A DNA stretch of 64,000 nt from Natronospira elongata (GTDB lineage Bacteria > Pseudomonadota > Gammaproteobacteria > Natronospirales > Natronospiraceae), in the NCBI RefSeq assembly GCF_034931365.1, contig NZ_JAYGII010000017.1, positions 1-64,000 of the forward strand. Direction: 5' to 3'. Below are positions 1 to 8,866 of the stretch, in pieces. Every line of letters begins with the position of its first letter. Position 1 is the first letter of the stretch. Both the position numbers and the translations under genes were made by a program. Below the pieces are notes generated by a model. It made no database searches. It was not told the origin of the DNA and saw nothing but the letters and a program-made list of their open reading frames with translations.

Positions 1-1106
1 AGGGTTACGCCCAGTTCGAGGACGCCAACACCCTGGTGGTGGGCGACCACACTCGGGTCCAGGCTCAGAGAGTCGTCATTGCGACTGGCTCCTCGCCCAA
101 TGTGCCCGGTTTGCTGGAAGGGGCAGGGGATCGCCTGATCGTCAATGACGATGTGTTCGAGTGGGATTCCATCCCGGATTCGGTGGCCGTCTTCGGCCCC
201 GGCGTGATCGGCCTGGAGCTGGGCCAGGCCCTGTCCCGCCTGGGTGCGCGAGTGCGGATGTTTGGTGTTGGTGGTGGTGTGGGGCCGATTCAGGATCCGG
301 AGATTCGCAAGATTGCCCTGGAGACATTCAACGAGGAATTTCCCCTGGACCCGGATGCCAGGGTGGAGTCCGTGTCCCGCGAGGGCAATTCGGTGGTGAT
401 CCAGTTCCGGGACGAGCAGGGCGAGCTGCTCACCGAGCACTTTGATTATCTTCTGGCCACGACCGGGCGCCGTCCCAATGTATCCGGCCTGGGTCTCGAG
501 AACACCGGCCTGAAACTGGATGAACGAGGCATGCCTGCCCATGACAATCTGACCATGCAATGCGGCAACAGCCCGATCTTCATTGCCGGGGACGCCAACA
601 ATGATCGGCCCCTCCTGCATGAGGCCTCGGATGAAGGGCGGATTGCCGGTCGCAATGCCGCCCACTTTCCGGACGTGGTCCGGGGTGATCGCCGTACGCC
701 GCTGGCGGTGGTGTTTACCTCGCCGCAGATTGCCACGGCGGGTCTGACCATCCAGCAGGTGGATGAGCGCTGCCGGAGTTGTTTCGAGGTGGGCTCTTTG
801 AATTTCGACAACCAGGGGCGCAGTCGTGTGATGGGCGTCAATCGGGGCCTGATCCGGGTCTATGGCGAGCAGGGGACGGGGCGTTTCCTGGGGGCGGAGA
901 TGTTTGGTCCGGCCGCCGAGCATATCGGCCATCTGCTGGCCTGGTGTGCCCAGAAGGAGATGACCGTCAGCGAGATGCTGGCGATGCCGTATTACCATCC
1001 GGTAATCGAAGAGGGTCTGAGAACCGCATTGCGGGACCTCAACGCCAAGCTCCACATTGGCCAGGCCATTGTCGATCAATGCATGGAGTGTGGCCCCGGC
1101 GCCTGA
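1..1106 (+). CDS. lpdA: dihydrolipoamide dehydrogenase (E3), 5' end outside window
   Basis: The frame is open from base 3 back to the window edge, so only the last ~368 residues are present and the redox-active CxxxxC region lies outside. What is visible is the pyridine nucleotide-disulfide oxidoreductase fold: the ATGSSP segment of the first FAD domain, an NAD-binding glycine motif (GPGVIGLELGQALSRLG), the second FAD motif (FIAGDANNDRP) and the C-terminal dimerisation domain with the His-Glu pair (YYHPVIEEGL) used by lipoamide dehydrogenases. The family reoxidises dihydrolipoyl groups of 2-oxoacid dehydrogenase complexes. An E1/E2 pair without its own E3 lies at 34.4-37.6 kb, so this could be its partner (inference). 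Glutathione or mercuric reductase is less likely given the C-terminus. Confidence 0.85.
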   Translation, partial: GYAQFEDANTLVVGDHTRVQAQRVVIATGSSPNVPGLLEGAGDRLIVNDDVFEWDSIPDSVAVFGPGVIGLELGQALSRLGARVRMFGVGGGVGPIQDPEIRKIALETFNEEFPLDPDARVESVSREGNSVVIQFRDEQGELLTEHFDYLLATTGRRPNVSGLGLENTGLKLDERGMPAHDNLTMQCGNSPIFIAGDANNDRPLLHEASDEGRIAGRNAAHFPDVVRGDRRTPLAVVFTSPQIATAGLTIQQVDERCRSCFEVGSLNFDNQGRSRVMGVNRGLIRVYGEQGTGRFLGAEMFGPAAEHIGHLLAWCAQKEMTVSEMLAMPYYHPVIEEGLRTALRDLNAKLHIGQAIVDQCMECGPGA

Positions 1107-1122
1107 GGTCTCGGGCTTTTTT
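1101..1122 (+). terminator. possible weak rho-independent terminator
   Basis: A short GCCTG/CGGGC stem (one G-T pair) with a 6-base loop overlaps the stop codon of the dehydrogenase gene and is followed directly by six T. The stem is short, so this is tentative. Confidence 0.35.
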
Positions 1123-1193
1123 ACTGATCTACGACAATCCCTGTCGCTGACAGCGTTTAAACTGCTTCCTAGAATGCCACGCCGCCGAACGGC

Positions 1194-1289
1194 GCCATGC
1201 ACGGTTGCTGCATGGCCCGTTCGCTTCAATGGGGTGGACTGATTACACTGAGGCCCGAATTGCCGGGAGGCCGCATTTTTCCATGCGGC
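1194..1289. other. two perfect hairpins in leader of the nuclease operon
   Basis: GCCATGCA (1194-1201) pairs with TGCATGGC (1209-1216), and GCCGCAT (1270-1276) pairs with ATGCGGC (1283-1289). Neither is followed by a T-run, so they are not standard terminators. They lie between the dehydrogenase gene and the nuclease start at 1336 and could be operators or a structured 5' leader. Confidence 0.4.
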
Positions 1290-1335
1290 GCCTGGCTGTC
1301 GTTCTGGCCTGCGTGTGAGTGACAGGGAGTTTGGC

Positions 1336-2661
1336 ATGAGTCTTCGATTGCTGGCGGTGGGGGATATGCATCTGGGGCGGCGGCCGTCGCGCCTGCCTGC
1401 GCCGTTGGCAGAACACGGTGATGCCCTGGGACCGGCCGGGGCCTGGCAGCGGACGGTGGAGGCCGCCATTGAGGCCACGGTCGATGCCGTGGTGTTGGCC
1501 GGGGATGTGATCGAGAAGCCCGAGGACTTCTTCGAAGGGTACGGTGAGCTGGCGCGTGGCGTTGCCCGGCTGACCGAGGCCGGGATCCACGTGCTGGGGG
1601 TGGTGGGCAACCATGATGTGAAGGTGCTGCCGCGCCTGGCGGATCAGATTCCCGCCTTCGAGCTCCTGGGCCGCGATGGGCAATGGCAGTCGGCCGCCAT
1701 CGAGGCCAGTGGCGAGCGGCTGACGCTCTGGGGCTGGTCCTTTCCCCGTGAGGTGGTGCGTTTTAGTCCGCTTGAGGGGCAGCGCTTTGAGCGCGGGCCG
1801 GGGGTGAACCTGGGCCTGCTGCACTGTGACCGGGACCAGAGTGGCAGCCGCCATGCACCGGTGCGCTCGGCGGAGCTGGCCGATGCCGGCCTGGATGGCT
1901 GGCTGCTGGGGCATATCCACAAGCCGGACTCGCTAACCGCGCCCAACCCCTCCGGCTATCTCGGTTCTCTCACGGGCATGGACCCGGGCGAGCATGGCGC
2001 CCGCGGGCCCTGGTTGTTGACCATTGAGGGTGGCCGTGTCGAATCGATGGAGCAGTGGCGGCTGGCCCCGCTTCGCTGGGAGCGGGTGGATCTGGATCTG
2101 ACCGGCCTCGAGGAAGCAGAGCAGGTGCAGGATCGCCTCTTGCAGGAGGTCCGGGCCCTGGATGAGGACTGGGCCGAGCGTGACAGGCCGCTGGAGGCGG
2201 TGGGTATTCGTCTGCGGCTGGTGGGCCGCAGCAACCTGGCCGAGGCCGCGGCCGAGGCGCTGGGCCCGGCGCTTCACGAGGCGCTGTTTCGCGGAGCGCG
2301 GGGCACGCATTATTTCCTGGAAAAGCTTCTGGTTGAGGCTCTGCCCGAGATTCCTCTGGATCAGCTGGCCGAGGCCAACCACCCGGCCGGTCTGCTGGCC
2401 AGGCGGTTGCGGCTGCTGGATGGGCCCGCGGATGACAGTGCGCGGCAGCGTCTGATCGAGGAGGGCCGCCGTCGGCTGCAGGCACGGCTGGGCGAGTCTC
2501 GCTGGCAGGCCCTGGCTGATGGGGGCCTGGGTACTGACGGCATGGGTGCTGACAGCATCGGCCGTGACTCCCTGGACGAGCAGGTGGTGGTGGATTACCT
2601 GCGCCGGGCCGGGACCCGGATGCTGGAACGGATGCTGGCAAGCAGGGGGGATCTGGGATGA
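1336..2661 (+). CDS. SbcD/Mre11-like metallophosphoesterase (YhaO type)
   Basis: A 441-residue calcineurin-like phosphoesterase with the Mre11/SbcD metal ligand series in order: GDMHLG near the N-terminus, AGDVIE, GNHD, LLHCD and LLGHIHKP, followed by a C-terminal region rich in Leu and Arg. ATG 1336 is chosen over the in-frame GTG at 1315 because AGGGAG lies six bases upstream of it. Its stop overlaps the start of the next gene (ATGA), which encodes a large SMC-like ATPase. The pair resembles Bacillus YhaO/YhaN and SbcD/SbcC, complexes that process DNA ends or hairpins. The size and partner fit YhaO better than classical SbcD. The cellular role here is not established. Confidence 0.85.
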   Translation: MSLRLLAVGDMHLGRRPSRLPAPLAEHGDALGPAGAWQRTVEAAIEATVDAVVLAGDVIEKPEDFFEGYGELARGVARLTEAGIHVLGVVGNHDVKVLPRLADQIPAFELLGRDGQWQSAAIEASGERLTLWGWSFPREVVRFSPLEGQRFERGPGVNLGLLHCDRDQSGSRHAPVRSAELADAGLDGWLLGHIHKPDSLTAPNPSGYLGSLTGMDPGEHGARGPWLLTIEGGRVESMEQWRLAPLRWERVDLDLTGLEEAEQVQDRLLQEVRALDEDWAERDRPLEAVGIRLRLVGRSNLAEAAAEALGPALHEALFRGARGTHYFLEKLLVEALPEIPLDQLAEANHPAGLLARRLRLLDGPADDSARQRLIEEGRRRLQARLGESRWQALADGGLGTDGMGADSIGRDSLDEQVVVDYLRRAGTRMLERMLASRGDLG

Positions 2662-5600
2662 GGCTCAAGGGTCTGACGATTACGTCCCTGCCCGGCATTC
2701 AGGGCGATTTTCATCTCAAGGACATTGCTCCCGGGGTCAACCTGGTCACGGGGCCCAATGCCATCGGCAAGAGCAGCCTGATTCGGGCACTGCGCTATCT
2801 GGTGGCCGAGCCCGCGGCGTCCGACCCCAAGGCCCTGGTGCTGTCAGCAGAATTCGAGAATGGCGAGCGGCGTCGTGTGAGCCGCACGGGCAGTCAGCAG
2901 CAGTGGGAAGTGGACGGACGCCCGGTTGAGGCACCTCCCTTGCCGGAGGCCGATGCCCTGAGCTGTTACTGGCTGAAGATGGAAGACCTGCTTGAGAAGA
3001 CGGCCAGCGATGAGCGGCTGGTTGTACAGCTCAAGCGTGATCTGGCCCAGGGCTTTGATCTGCCGGCGCTGAGGGGCGGGCCGTTTGAGATTGGCCCACG
3101 GGCGGGGCAATCGGAAAACAGGGATCTGCGCGACAGCGAGAAGAAGCTGCGCGACGTCGAGGCCGAATATCAGAGCTATCGCGATGCCGAACGGCGCCTG
3201 CCGGCGTTGGAAGAAGAGATTGCCTCGGCGAAAGAGGCGGGGCGACGTGCCGATCGCCTGAACAAGGCCCTGGCCTTGCTGGAAATCCGCAAGGAGCGCG
3301 CCGGGATCGAGGCGGGGCTTGAAACGGATTTTCCGGCCGGCATGGATCGCCTGCGCGGGGATGAGATCAAGCGCCTGGAGCAGTGCCTTGACCGACGGGT
3401 GGAGGCTGAACGGCAGCTCGCGATTGCCCATCGGGAGCGTGACGATGCCCGGCAAGGCCTGCAGGCCACCGGCCTGGCCGAGCGCCGTCCGCAGGTCGCC
3501 GAGCTGCGGGCACAAAGGGACCGGCTGGGCGAGGCCCAGCGCCTGGACCAGCAGTTGGCGGACAAGCGTGCCGCCGTGGCCAAGGCGAAGGCCGCCGAGG
3601 CCGAAGCCCTGGAGCGCCTGGGCGGACAGTCGGAGGCCCCGACGCTGACGACTGAGGCGGTCAGCGAGGCCGAGGAGTTTGCGCACCGGCTGGACAAGGA
3701 GCGGCGCCGGCAAACGGAACTGAAGGCCAGGCTGGATGCGGTTCCCCGTGAGGAGCCGAGCAACGCTGGGCGCCTGCCATTGCTCCTGGCCGCCTTGGGC
3801 GGGCTACTGGCGGCAGGCGCGGCACTGGTCGCCGAGGCCTGGGTGGCGTTGGTTGGTGGTCTGCTGGCTTTGGCGGGGGCGGCCTGGAGTGCGCTGACCC
3901 GGCAGCGGGGCGGGACGACATCGGCCCGTGAACAGGTAGCAAAGGAAGATTTGAGGGAGCTTGAGCAAACCCTCAGGCAACTGGAGTCCGAGCGTGCCGC
4001 GCTGGCGAAGCGCCTGGGCTTTGACCCGGCCCTGACGGCTCAGGGCATTGACCACTTTGTGCGCTTTGTCTCTGCTTACCATCAGGCGGTAGTCGCGCGC
4101 CGCGAGCTGGAAGGCGAGGTGGGCAAGCTCGAACAGGCGCGGGATTCAGCGGCCGGGGCCGTGGTCGCGTTTCTGCGTGTCTGGGGGATTGAGTCCGACA
4201 CGGTACTGGCGGATCTCAAGGCCAGGCTGGATGAGCTGGAGCAGCGTCAGAGCGAGGCGGAAAAGGCCGAGCAGTTAGTGGCGCAACTGGATAAGGATAT
4301 CGAGCGCCTGGAACAGGATATCGACGAACGCCGCTCCCAGGAGGCTGAGCTCTACCGCGAGGCCGGCCTGGAGCCCGGGGACCGCCGTGGCCTGGAGGCG
4401 CGTATTGAGCGGTGGGATGCCTGGAAGGCTCAGCGCGAACGACTGCTTGATGCGAGGGGCCGCGAGAATGAGCGCCGCTCGGCCCTGGGCGGCGAGGAGG
4501 AGTTGCTGGCGCAGGTCGAGGCCGACGAGCACGAGTGGCTGGAAGACAAGCGCGCCGAGGCCGAGGAAGAAGCCGCCGACCTGGCAGCGCTGCAGGATGA
4601 GCGCACGACGATCCGGCGTGATCTTGAGAGGGCGGGTACCGATCACAAGCTCGCCTCGGCATTGGCGGATGTGGATGCGGCCCGCTCGGCCTTGGAAGAC
4701 CGCCTGGATGAAGTGCTGTTCGCCGAGGCCGGGCAGTTTCTTCTGGATGAAGTGGAAGCCGAACATCGCAAGGAAAGCGAGCCGGAGACCCTGGCCGATG
4801 CCCGCGAGCGCTTCCGGCGCTTCACCCATCAGGATTGGGACATCGAGCTGGATGATGAGGCCGGGCTGGTCGCCCTGGATTGTCGCCAGCAGGCCCGCCG
4901 TGGACTGGACGCATTGTCCACGGGCACCCGCATGCAACTGTTGCTGGCCATGCGCCTGGCCTGGCTGCGCCAGCAGGAGCAGGGGCGGGCCTCGCTGCCG
5001 CTGTTTCTGGATGAGGCCCTGACCACCAGTGACGAGGCGCGTTTTGCCGTGGTGGCCAAGAGTCTGGAGCAGTTGGCGGCGGAGGAGGGCCGGCAGGTCT
5101 TCTATCTCAGCGCCCGTCGCCACGAGCTGGCGCTGTGGGAGCGGGCCACCGGTCAGCGGCCCCATCATATTGACCTTGCCCGGGTGCGGGCCTGGCGGAC
5201 TGATGCCGAGGCGGCCGATTTCGAGTTGCCGGAAGCCGAGTCCCTGCCCGAACCCGGCCAGGATCGTCCGGAAGACTACGCGGCCCGGCTGGGTGTCCCC
5301 GCCGCCGACCCGCGCCAGCCGACCGGCAGTCTGCCCTTGTTCTACCTATTGCGCGATGACCTGGTTTTGCTCCATCGCCTGATGGATACCTGGCGGGTGA
5401 CGAGCCTGGGCCAGCTGGAAGGCCTGTTGGCAATCGATGCGGCCAACAGCGCCATCCCGGAAGCGGCCATGCGCGAGCGACTGGCCGGGCGCTGTGCCGC
5501 CGCCCGTGCCTGGATCGCGGCCTGGCAGCGCGGCCGTGGCCGGCCGGTGGATCGCCCGGCGCTGGAGGAATCCGGTGCGGTATCGGATGCCTTCATTGAT

Positions 5601-5903
5601 CGGGTCAGTGAACTGGCCGAATCGCTGCAGGGCGATGGCGAGGCCCTGGTGGCCGCGCTGCGAGACGGGGAAGTGCCGCGCTTTCGCCGCAACTGCGCAC
5701 AGGACTTGGAGGAATGGCTCAGCGAGCACGGCTACATCGATCCCGAGGAGCCCCTGGATCGGGATGCCCGCCAGCGCGAAACCCTGGCCCGCGTCGCCAA
5801 ACAGGCACAGCCCGAGGACATCGAGCAGCTCCTGCAATGGCTGGAAGCGGCGCCAACGGTCCGCCAGGCCGACCAGACTCCCGCCAGGCAGGCGGCGTCC
5901 TAG
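2658..5903 (+). CDS. SbcC/Rad50-like AAA ATPase (YhaN type)
   Basis: A 1081-residue ATPase partner of the preceding nuclease. The Walker A motif is GPNAIGKSSL (about residues 32-41). Long Glu/Arg/Ala-rich coiled coil spans roughly 150-360 and 420-700, an ABC signature-like LSTGTRMQLLLAMRL lies near 755-770, and Walker B is LPLFLDEAL near 780-788. A hydrophobic stretch at about 373-413, rich in Leu, Ala and Gly, splits the coiled coil in the place where YhaN-family proteins carry membrane segments, so the complex may be membrane-attached. Unusually, about 240 residues follow the ATPase core (840-1081), with a SLPLFYLLRDDL segment and helical repeats I do not recognise. Translational coupling with the nuclease (4-base overlap) supports one complex. 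Confidence 0.85.
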   Translation: MRLKGLTITSLPGIQGDFHLKDIAPGVNLVTGPNAIGKSSLIRALRYLVAEPAASDPKALVLSAEFENGERRRVSRTGSQQQWEVDGRPVEAPPLPEADALSCYWLKMEDLLEKTASDERLVVQLKRDLAQGFDLPALRGGPFEIGPRAGQSENRDLRDSEKKLRDVEAEYQSYRDAERRLPALEEEIASAKEAGRRADRLNKALALLEIRKERAGIEAGLETDFPAGMDRLRGDEIKRLEQCLDRRVEAERQLAIAHRERDDARQGLQATGLAERRPQVAELRAQRDRLGEAQRLDQQLADKRAAVAKAKAAEAEALERLGGQSEAPTLTTEAVSEAEEFAHRLDKERRRQTELKARLDAVPREEPSNAGRLPLLLAALGGLLAAGAALVAEAWVALVGGLLALAGAAWSALTRQRGGTTSAREQVAKEDLRELEQTLRQLESERAALAKRLGFDPALTAQGIDHFVRFVSAYHQAVVARRELEGEVGKLEQARDSAAGAVVAFLRVWGIESDTVLADLKARLDELEQRQSEAEKAEQLVAQLDKDIERLEQDIDERRSQEAELYREAGLEPGDRRGLEARIERWDAWKAQRERLLDARGRENERRSALGGEEELLAQVEADEHEWLEDKRAEAEEEAADLAALQDERTTIRRDLERAGTDHKLASALADVDAARSALEDRLDEVLFAEAGQFLLDEVEAEHRKESEPETLADARERFRRFTHQDWDIELDDEAGLVALDCRQQARRGLDALSTGTRMQLLLAMRLAWLRQQEQGRASLPLFLDEALTTSDEARFAVVAKSLEQLAAEEGRQVFYLSARRHELALWERATGQRPHHIDLARVRAWRTDAEAADFELPEAESLPEPGQDRPEDYAARLGVPAADPRQPTGSLPLFYLLRDDLVLLHRLMDTWRVTSLGQLEGLLAIDAANSAIPEAAMRERLAGRCAAARAWIAAWQRGRGRPVDRPALEESGAVSDAFIDRVSELAESLQGDGEALVAALRDGEVPRFRRNCAQDLEEWLSEHGYIDPEEPLDRDARQRETLARVAKQAQPEDIEQLLQWLEAAPTVRQADQTPARQAAS

Positions 5904-5953
5904 GCCCAAAAGGGCGTGTGCGGCCGCCGCCTGCTGGCAATGGGCTCAGCCTG

Positions 5954-6424
5954 TCAGTCTTCAACCGGGTGCGCGTCCACGGGATCCTCGAAAGCGATAA
6001 AGAGCAGACAGCTTTCCTCGGAGACGCAGTGGGCCGTGTGCGGGAGCCCGGCGGGGCCATAGGCATAGGTCCCAGGATGGAGAGTGACCGGGTCCTGGCC
6101 GTCATAATCCACGCTCATTTCCCCGGCCACGAGCACCATGCGCTCGGCACTGCTGTGCCAGTGATGGTCGGCCGTGCTGTTCCCCGGCAAGCGAAAGAGC
6201 ACATCCGCATTGGCTGCGGTGGGATCGCCCTGCAGTACCGCAATGCCGCAGCCCTCAGGCATCCACTCCGGGCAGGGGCCCCACTCCAGTTCGTCTGAGT
6301 CGAGGGTCCAGATAAAGGCCTTTTCTTCGGCGAAGGCGGCGGGCGCGGCCATCAGCATCGTGAATGCGATGGCGGTGACAAGGCCGGGCGTTATTGGGCT
6401 TTGGCTGTCTTTTGATTTGCGCAT
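5954..6424 (-). CDS. secreted cupin-domain protein
   Basis: A 156-residue protein with an N-terminal signal peptide (basic MRKSK start, hydrophobic core, cleavage after APAAFA), so it is exported. The mature part has one small cupin barrel: HHWHSSAERMVLVAGEM carries the His/Glu metal ligands of cupin motif 1, and PGTYAYGPAGLPHTAHC is motif 2 with its His. Four Cys residues could form disulfides in the periplasm. The start at 6424 is preferred over 6463 because it begins the signal peptide and has AAGGA seven to eight bases upstream. Substrate is unknown; ChrR-like or detoxifying cupins are possibilities. Confidence 0.75.
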   Translation of the reverse strand: MRKSKDSQSPITPGLVTAIAFTMLMAAPAAFAEEKAFIWTLDSDELEWGPCPEWMPEGCGIAVLQGDPTAANADVLFRLPGNSTADHHWHSSAERMVLVAGEMSVDYDGQDPVTLHPGTYAYGPAGLPHTAHCVSEESCLLFIAFEDPVDAHPVED

Positions 6425-6540
6425 GTATGAATCCTTTTCCCTATTGGGTGTTGTGCTTGCCATGTCATGAACCGGCTCCCGGACCCACTCAAAAAGGAGC
6501 AGGCAGTACAGATTCGGGACATTAGGGCAATACGGGATTG

Positions 6541-6585
6541 GGCAGTTTTTACTGCCATCCAGGATTGAACCCCTTTCGGTTCAAT
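6541..6585. repeat. two adjacent inverted repeats
   Basis: GGCAGT-TTTT-ACTGCC (6541-6556) and ATTGAACC-6 bases-GGTTCAAT (6564-6585) are both perfect. They lie in the 264-base gap between the divergent cupin and diguanylate cyclase genes, roughly midway, which fits operator sites. The rest of the gap shows nothing else convincing. Confidence 0.5.
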
Positions 6586-6688
6586 GAGCACGTCGCCGCT
6601 CATCTCAGTAAACTTACTTGCAGCAAGACTCCCAGCGACTACCATTTCTTTAATAAGGAGTATCCCGGCTGATTTATAATGAGGTGTC

Positions 6689-8199
6689 ATGAAGCCCACG
6701 GAATCGACAATCGGGGCAGCCTTGTTGGAGGCAACTACCGCGAAGAAGCATCGCCTTAGGCGAATTGCTCGCATGGCGGCAGCAATGTTTCTCTTTGGTG
6801 CCTTTGCCAGTGCGCTAGGCGCTATTCTGCTTGCGGAGTCCGCTGAGGACCGAATGCTTCGGCTTGGCTTTGCCCTTGCCGCATGCGTGGTTGCAGCGCT
6901 GCTCGTCGTCCTTCCATGGGAGCGGGGGCGGCTCAAATATTTCGCCCTCGTGGTGCCGGTTGCCTTTCTCTTCATCTACTTCTACGAGTTGCTGGTTGGT
7001 TTTAGCCCTTATACCTATCCGCTGACATTTGTTTTCGTTTATGTCTGGGTGGGCCTGGTCCTCCCGCGCTGGGCACCGCTGGCCTTGTTTCCCTTGATGG
7101 TTCTCACCTATGTAGCGCCGAAGCTGGATGATATTGCCGCGCTGCAGGCCGGTGTGGTCGCATTGCCGACCTGTCTTCTGGTGGGTGAAGGCATCAGCTT
7201 TGCAATGAATCTTCTGCGTGGTTATCAGGATGAGTTCCGTCAACAGGCAGAGATTTTCCGCCGGGTTGCCCTGGCAGCCAGAAGGATCAATTCCCTCGAT
7301 AGCCAGGATGTGATGGATGAAATTGTTGAAGCTTGCCGTGAGTTGGGTTTCGATGCGGCCAGCATGATTCGGCTGCAGTCCGGTGGGCAAGAGGTGAAGG
7401 TAACCAGCCTTAGTGGTATGCCGGAATCCATCCTGGAGGCGAGTCTCAGCCTGGACCGGGGAATTGCCCGAAGGGTGCTGAACAAAGGGCATGGGGTCAG
7501 CTGGTATCGAGATCAGATCGAACAGGAAGGCTGCCCCTTGTTACAGGAATCCGACTTCGGTGCTGTCCATGCCGAACCGGTATTCATCGGGGACGATGTA
7601 GCTGCCATTCTGTTTGTCGGCAGGCTGAATTCATCAGCTGTCTCGGTTGAGGGACGGGCCGCGCTTGAGACCCTCGCTTTGGAGGCAGGCGCGGCCCTTT
7701 CCAATGCCGAACACTATACTCTCGAGCGTCTTCAAGCCCTGGAATATCGGAATCAGTCAGAGCGGGACCCGCTCACGGGGCTGGCAAATCGTCGGCTTGC
7801 GGATACCGTCTTGCCACAGGTCGCGCCGGATGATGCGGTGTTGCTCATCGATCTGGATCATTTCAAATGGGTCAATGACAGTTTTGGGCATGATGGGGGC
7901 GATAAGGTGCTGATCAGCCTGGCGGAATTCCTCCGGGCAGAATTACGTGAAGGGGATATCCCTTTCAGGGTCGGGGCGAGGAATTCATGATCCTCATGCC
8001 AAGGGCTGCTTCTCATGCCCGGCAGATTGCAGATCGATTGCTGGAACGATGGCGGGAGCAGCAGCCGGTGACCACCTTCAGCATGGGTTTGGCCGTGCAT
8101 CGACCCGAGGCCAACCCAACGGAGACCTTCAAGCGTGCTGATGAAGCGCTTTACGCAGCCAAGCGTGGTGGCCGCAATCGTCTTTCCGAAGCCTTGTGA
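6689..8199 (+). pseudogene. membrane GAF-GGDEF diguanylate cyclase, frameshifted in the GGDEF motif
   Basis: The first frame gives several membrane segments (about residues 30-165), a GAF-like sensor domain (about 190-345) and the start of a GGDEF domain (DPLTGLANRR; LLIDLDHFKWVNDSFGH). It stops at 7988-7990 just after FRVG. The next frame, from 7973-7979 onward, continues the domain with GEEF, MILMP and the C-terminal ADEALYAAKRGGRNR, ending at 8199. Adding a single G to the run of four G at 7973-7976 restores a perfect VGGEEF active site and a protein of about 503 residues. The RxxD inhibitory site (REGD) precedes it at the usual spacing. As written, the gene cannot make an active cyclase. 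Real mutation and sequencing error cannot be separated here. Confidence 0.85.
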
Positions 8200-8218
8200 T
8201 GGCCCCCGGTAATCAGGC

Positions 8219-8536
8219 CTAACGGTAGGGACGGAACCATTTGGGCTGCTGAGGGCGAAGACCCATGGCTGCCAGGGCCAGAAAGAGCAGGCCGAGCAGG
8301 ATCACGACAATTCCCCAGACATCGGTTTCTTCCCGCAAGCCGAGGATGCCGGTGTAGATCATGAGAACGCCTATGCCGGAACTGACCAGAACCAGCAGTG
8401 CAACCAGTGGCAGGGGAATTGGTTCATGCCTCACCGAGCCATTGCTGCGCATGGCATAGCCCTTCTCCGCCCGGCATTTGGGGCAGTGGACGCTACCATC
8501 CTCGATTTCGGTGTTGCAGTACGGGCACTGTTCCAT
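8219..8536 (-). CDS. zinc-ribbon membrane protein
   Basis: A 105-residue protein with an N-terminal zinc ribbon (CPYCNTEI...CPKCRAEKG, two CxxC knuckles at residues 4-7 and 18-21) and two hydrophobic segments (about 42-64 and 76-94), so a small inner-membrane protein with a cytoplasmic metal-binding head. It follows a small membrane protein and the IgaA-like gene on the same strand and is probably the last gene of that unit. Function unknown. Confidence 0.65.
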   Translation of the reverse strand: MEQCPYCNTEIEDGSVHCPKCRAEKGYAMRSNGSVRHEPIPLPLVALLVLVSSGIGVLMIYTGILGLREETDVWGIVVILLGLLFLALAAMGLRPQQPKWFRPYR

Positions 8537-8587
8537 GGCGGGGATTGTCCCAAGGTGTGGCCTGGCTGTCCAATCACTGGCTGGTGG

Positions 8588-8839
8588 CTAGGGTCGCCAC
8601 CAGCTGTCTTTGTGACGTCCAGCCTGGCGCAGGGATTCCAGACCAAACTCCAGCACCCCGGCAACCACCAGCACAGCCACCAGGGCGAAAACCAGTGGAT
8701 GGTCGCGATTGAAGACGTCTAGCCAATCCAGTAACAGCAATAGACCAAGGCCGATCACTGCGGTCGCAATCAAGACAATGAACACCACACGCAGGCGGCG
8801 AACAGTCTGTTCCCTGATTCTGAACATGTCCAGAGACAT
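8588..8839 (-). CDS. small two-helix membrane protein, unknown function
   Basis: 83 residues with a basic amphipathic N-terminus (RIREQTVRRLR) and two hydrophobic helices (about 18-40 and 49-66). The start is supported by AAAGGGAG six bases upstream. It sits 27 bases downstream of the IgaA-like gene, same strand, and is probably co-transcribed. No family recognised. Confidence 0.6.
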   Translation of the reverse strand: MSLDMFRIREQTVRRLRVVFIVLIATAVIGLGLLLLLDWLDVFNRDHPLVFALVAVLVVAGVLEFGLESLRQAGRHKDSWWRP

Positions 8840-8866
8840 TGGAAACTCCCTTTCGCTTGGGGAAAC

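Noticed and set aside
6564..6585. ATTGAACC...GGTTCAAT as an Fnr/FixK site
   Set aside because: The half-sites and spacing differ from the TTGAY-N4-RTCAA pattern, so it is listed only as an inverted repeat.
6675..6680. Perfect TATAAT before the first cyclase gene
   Set aside because: It would start transcription about at the ATG and delete the ribosome site, and no -35 element is present; too weak to call a promoter.
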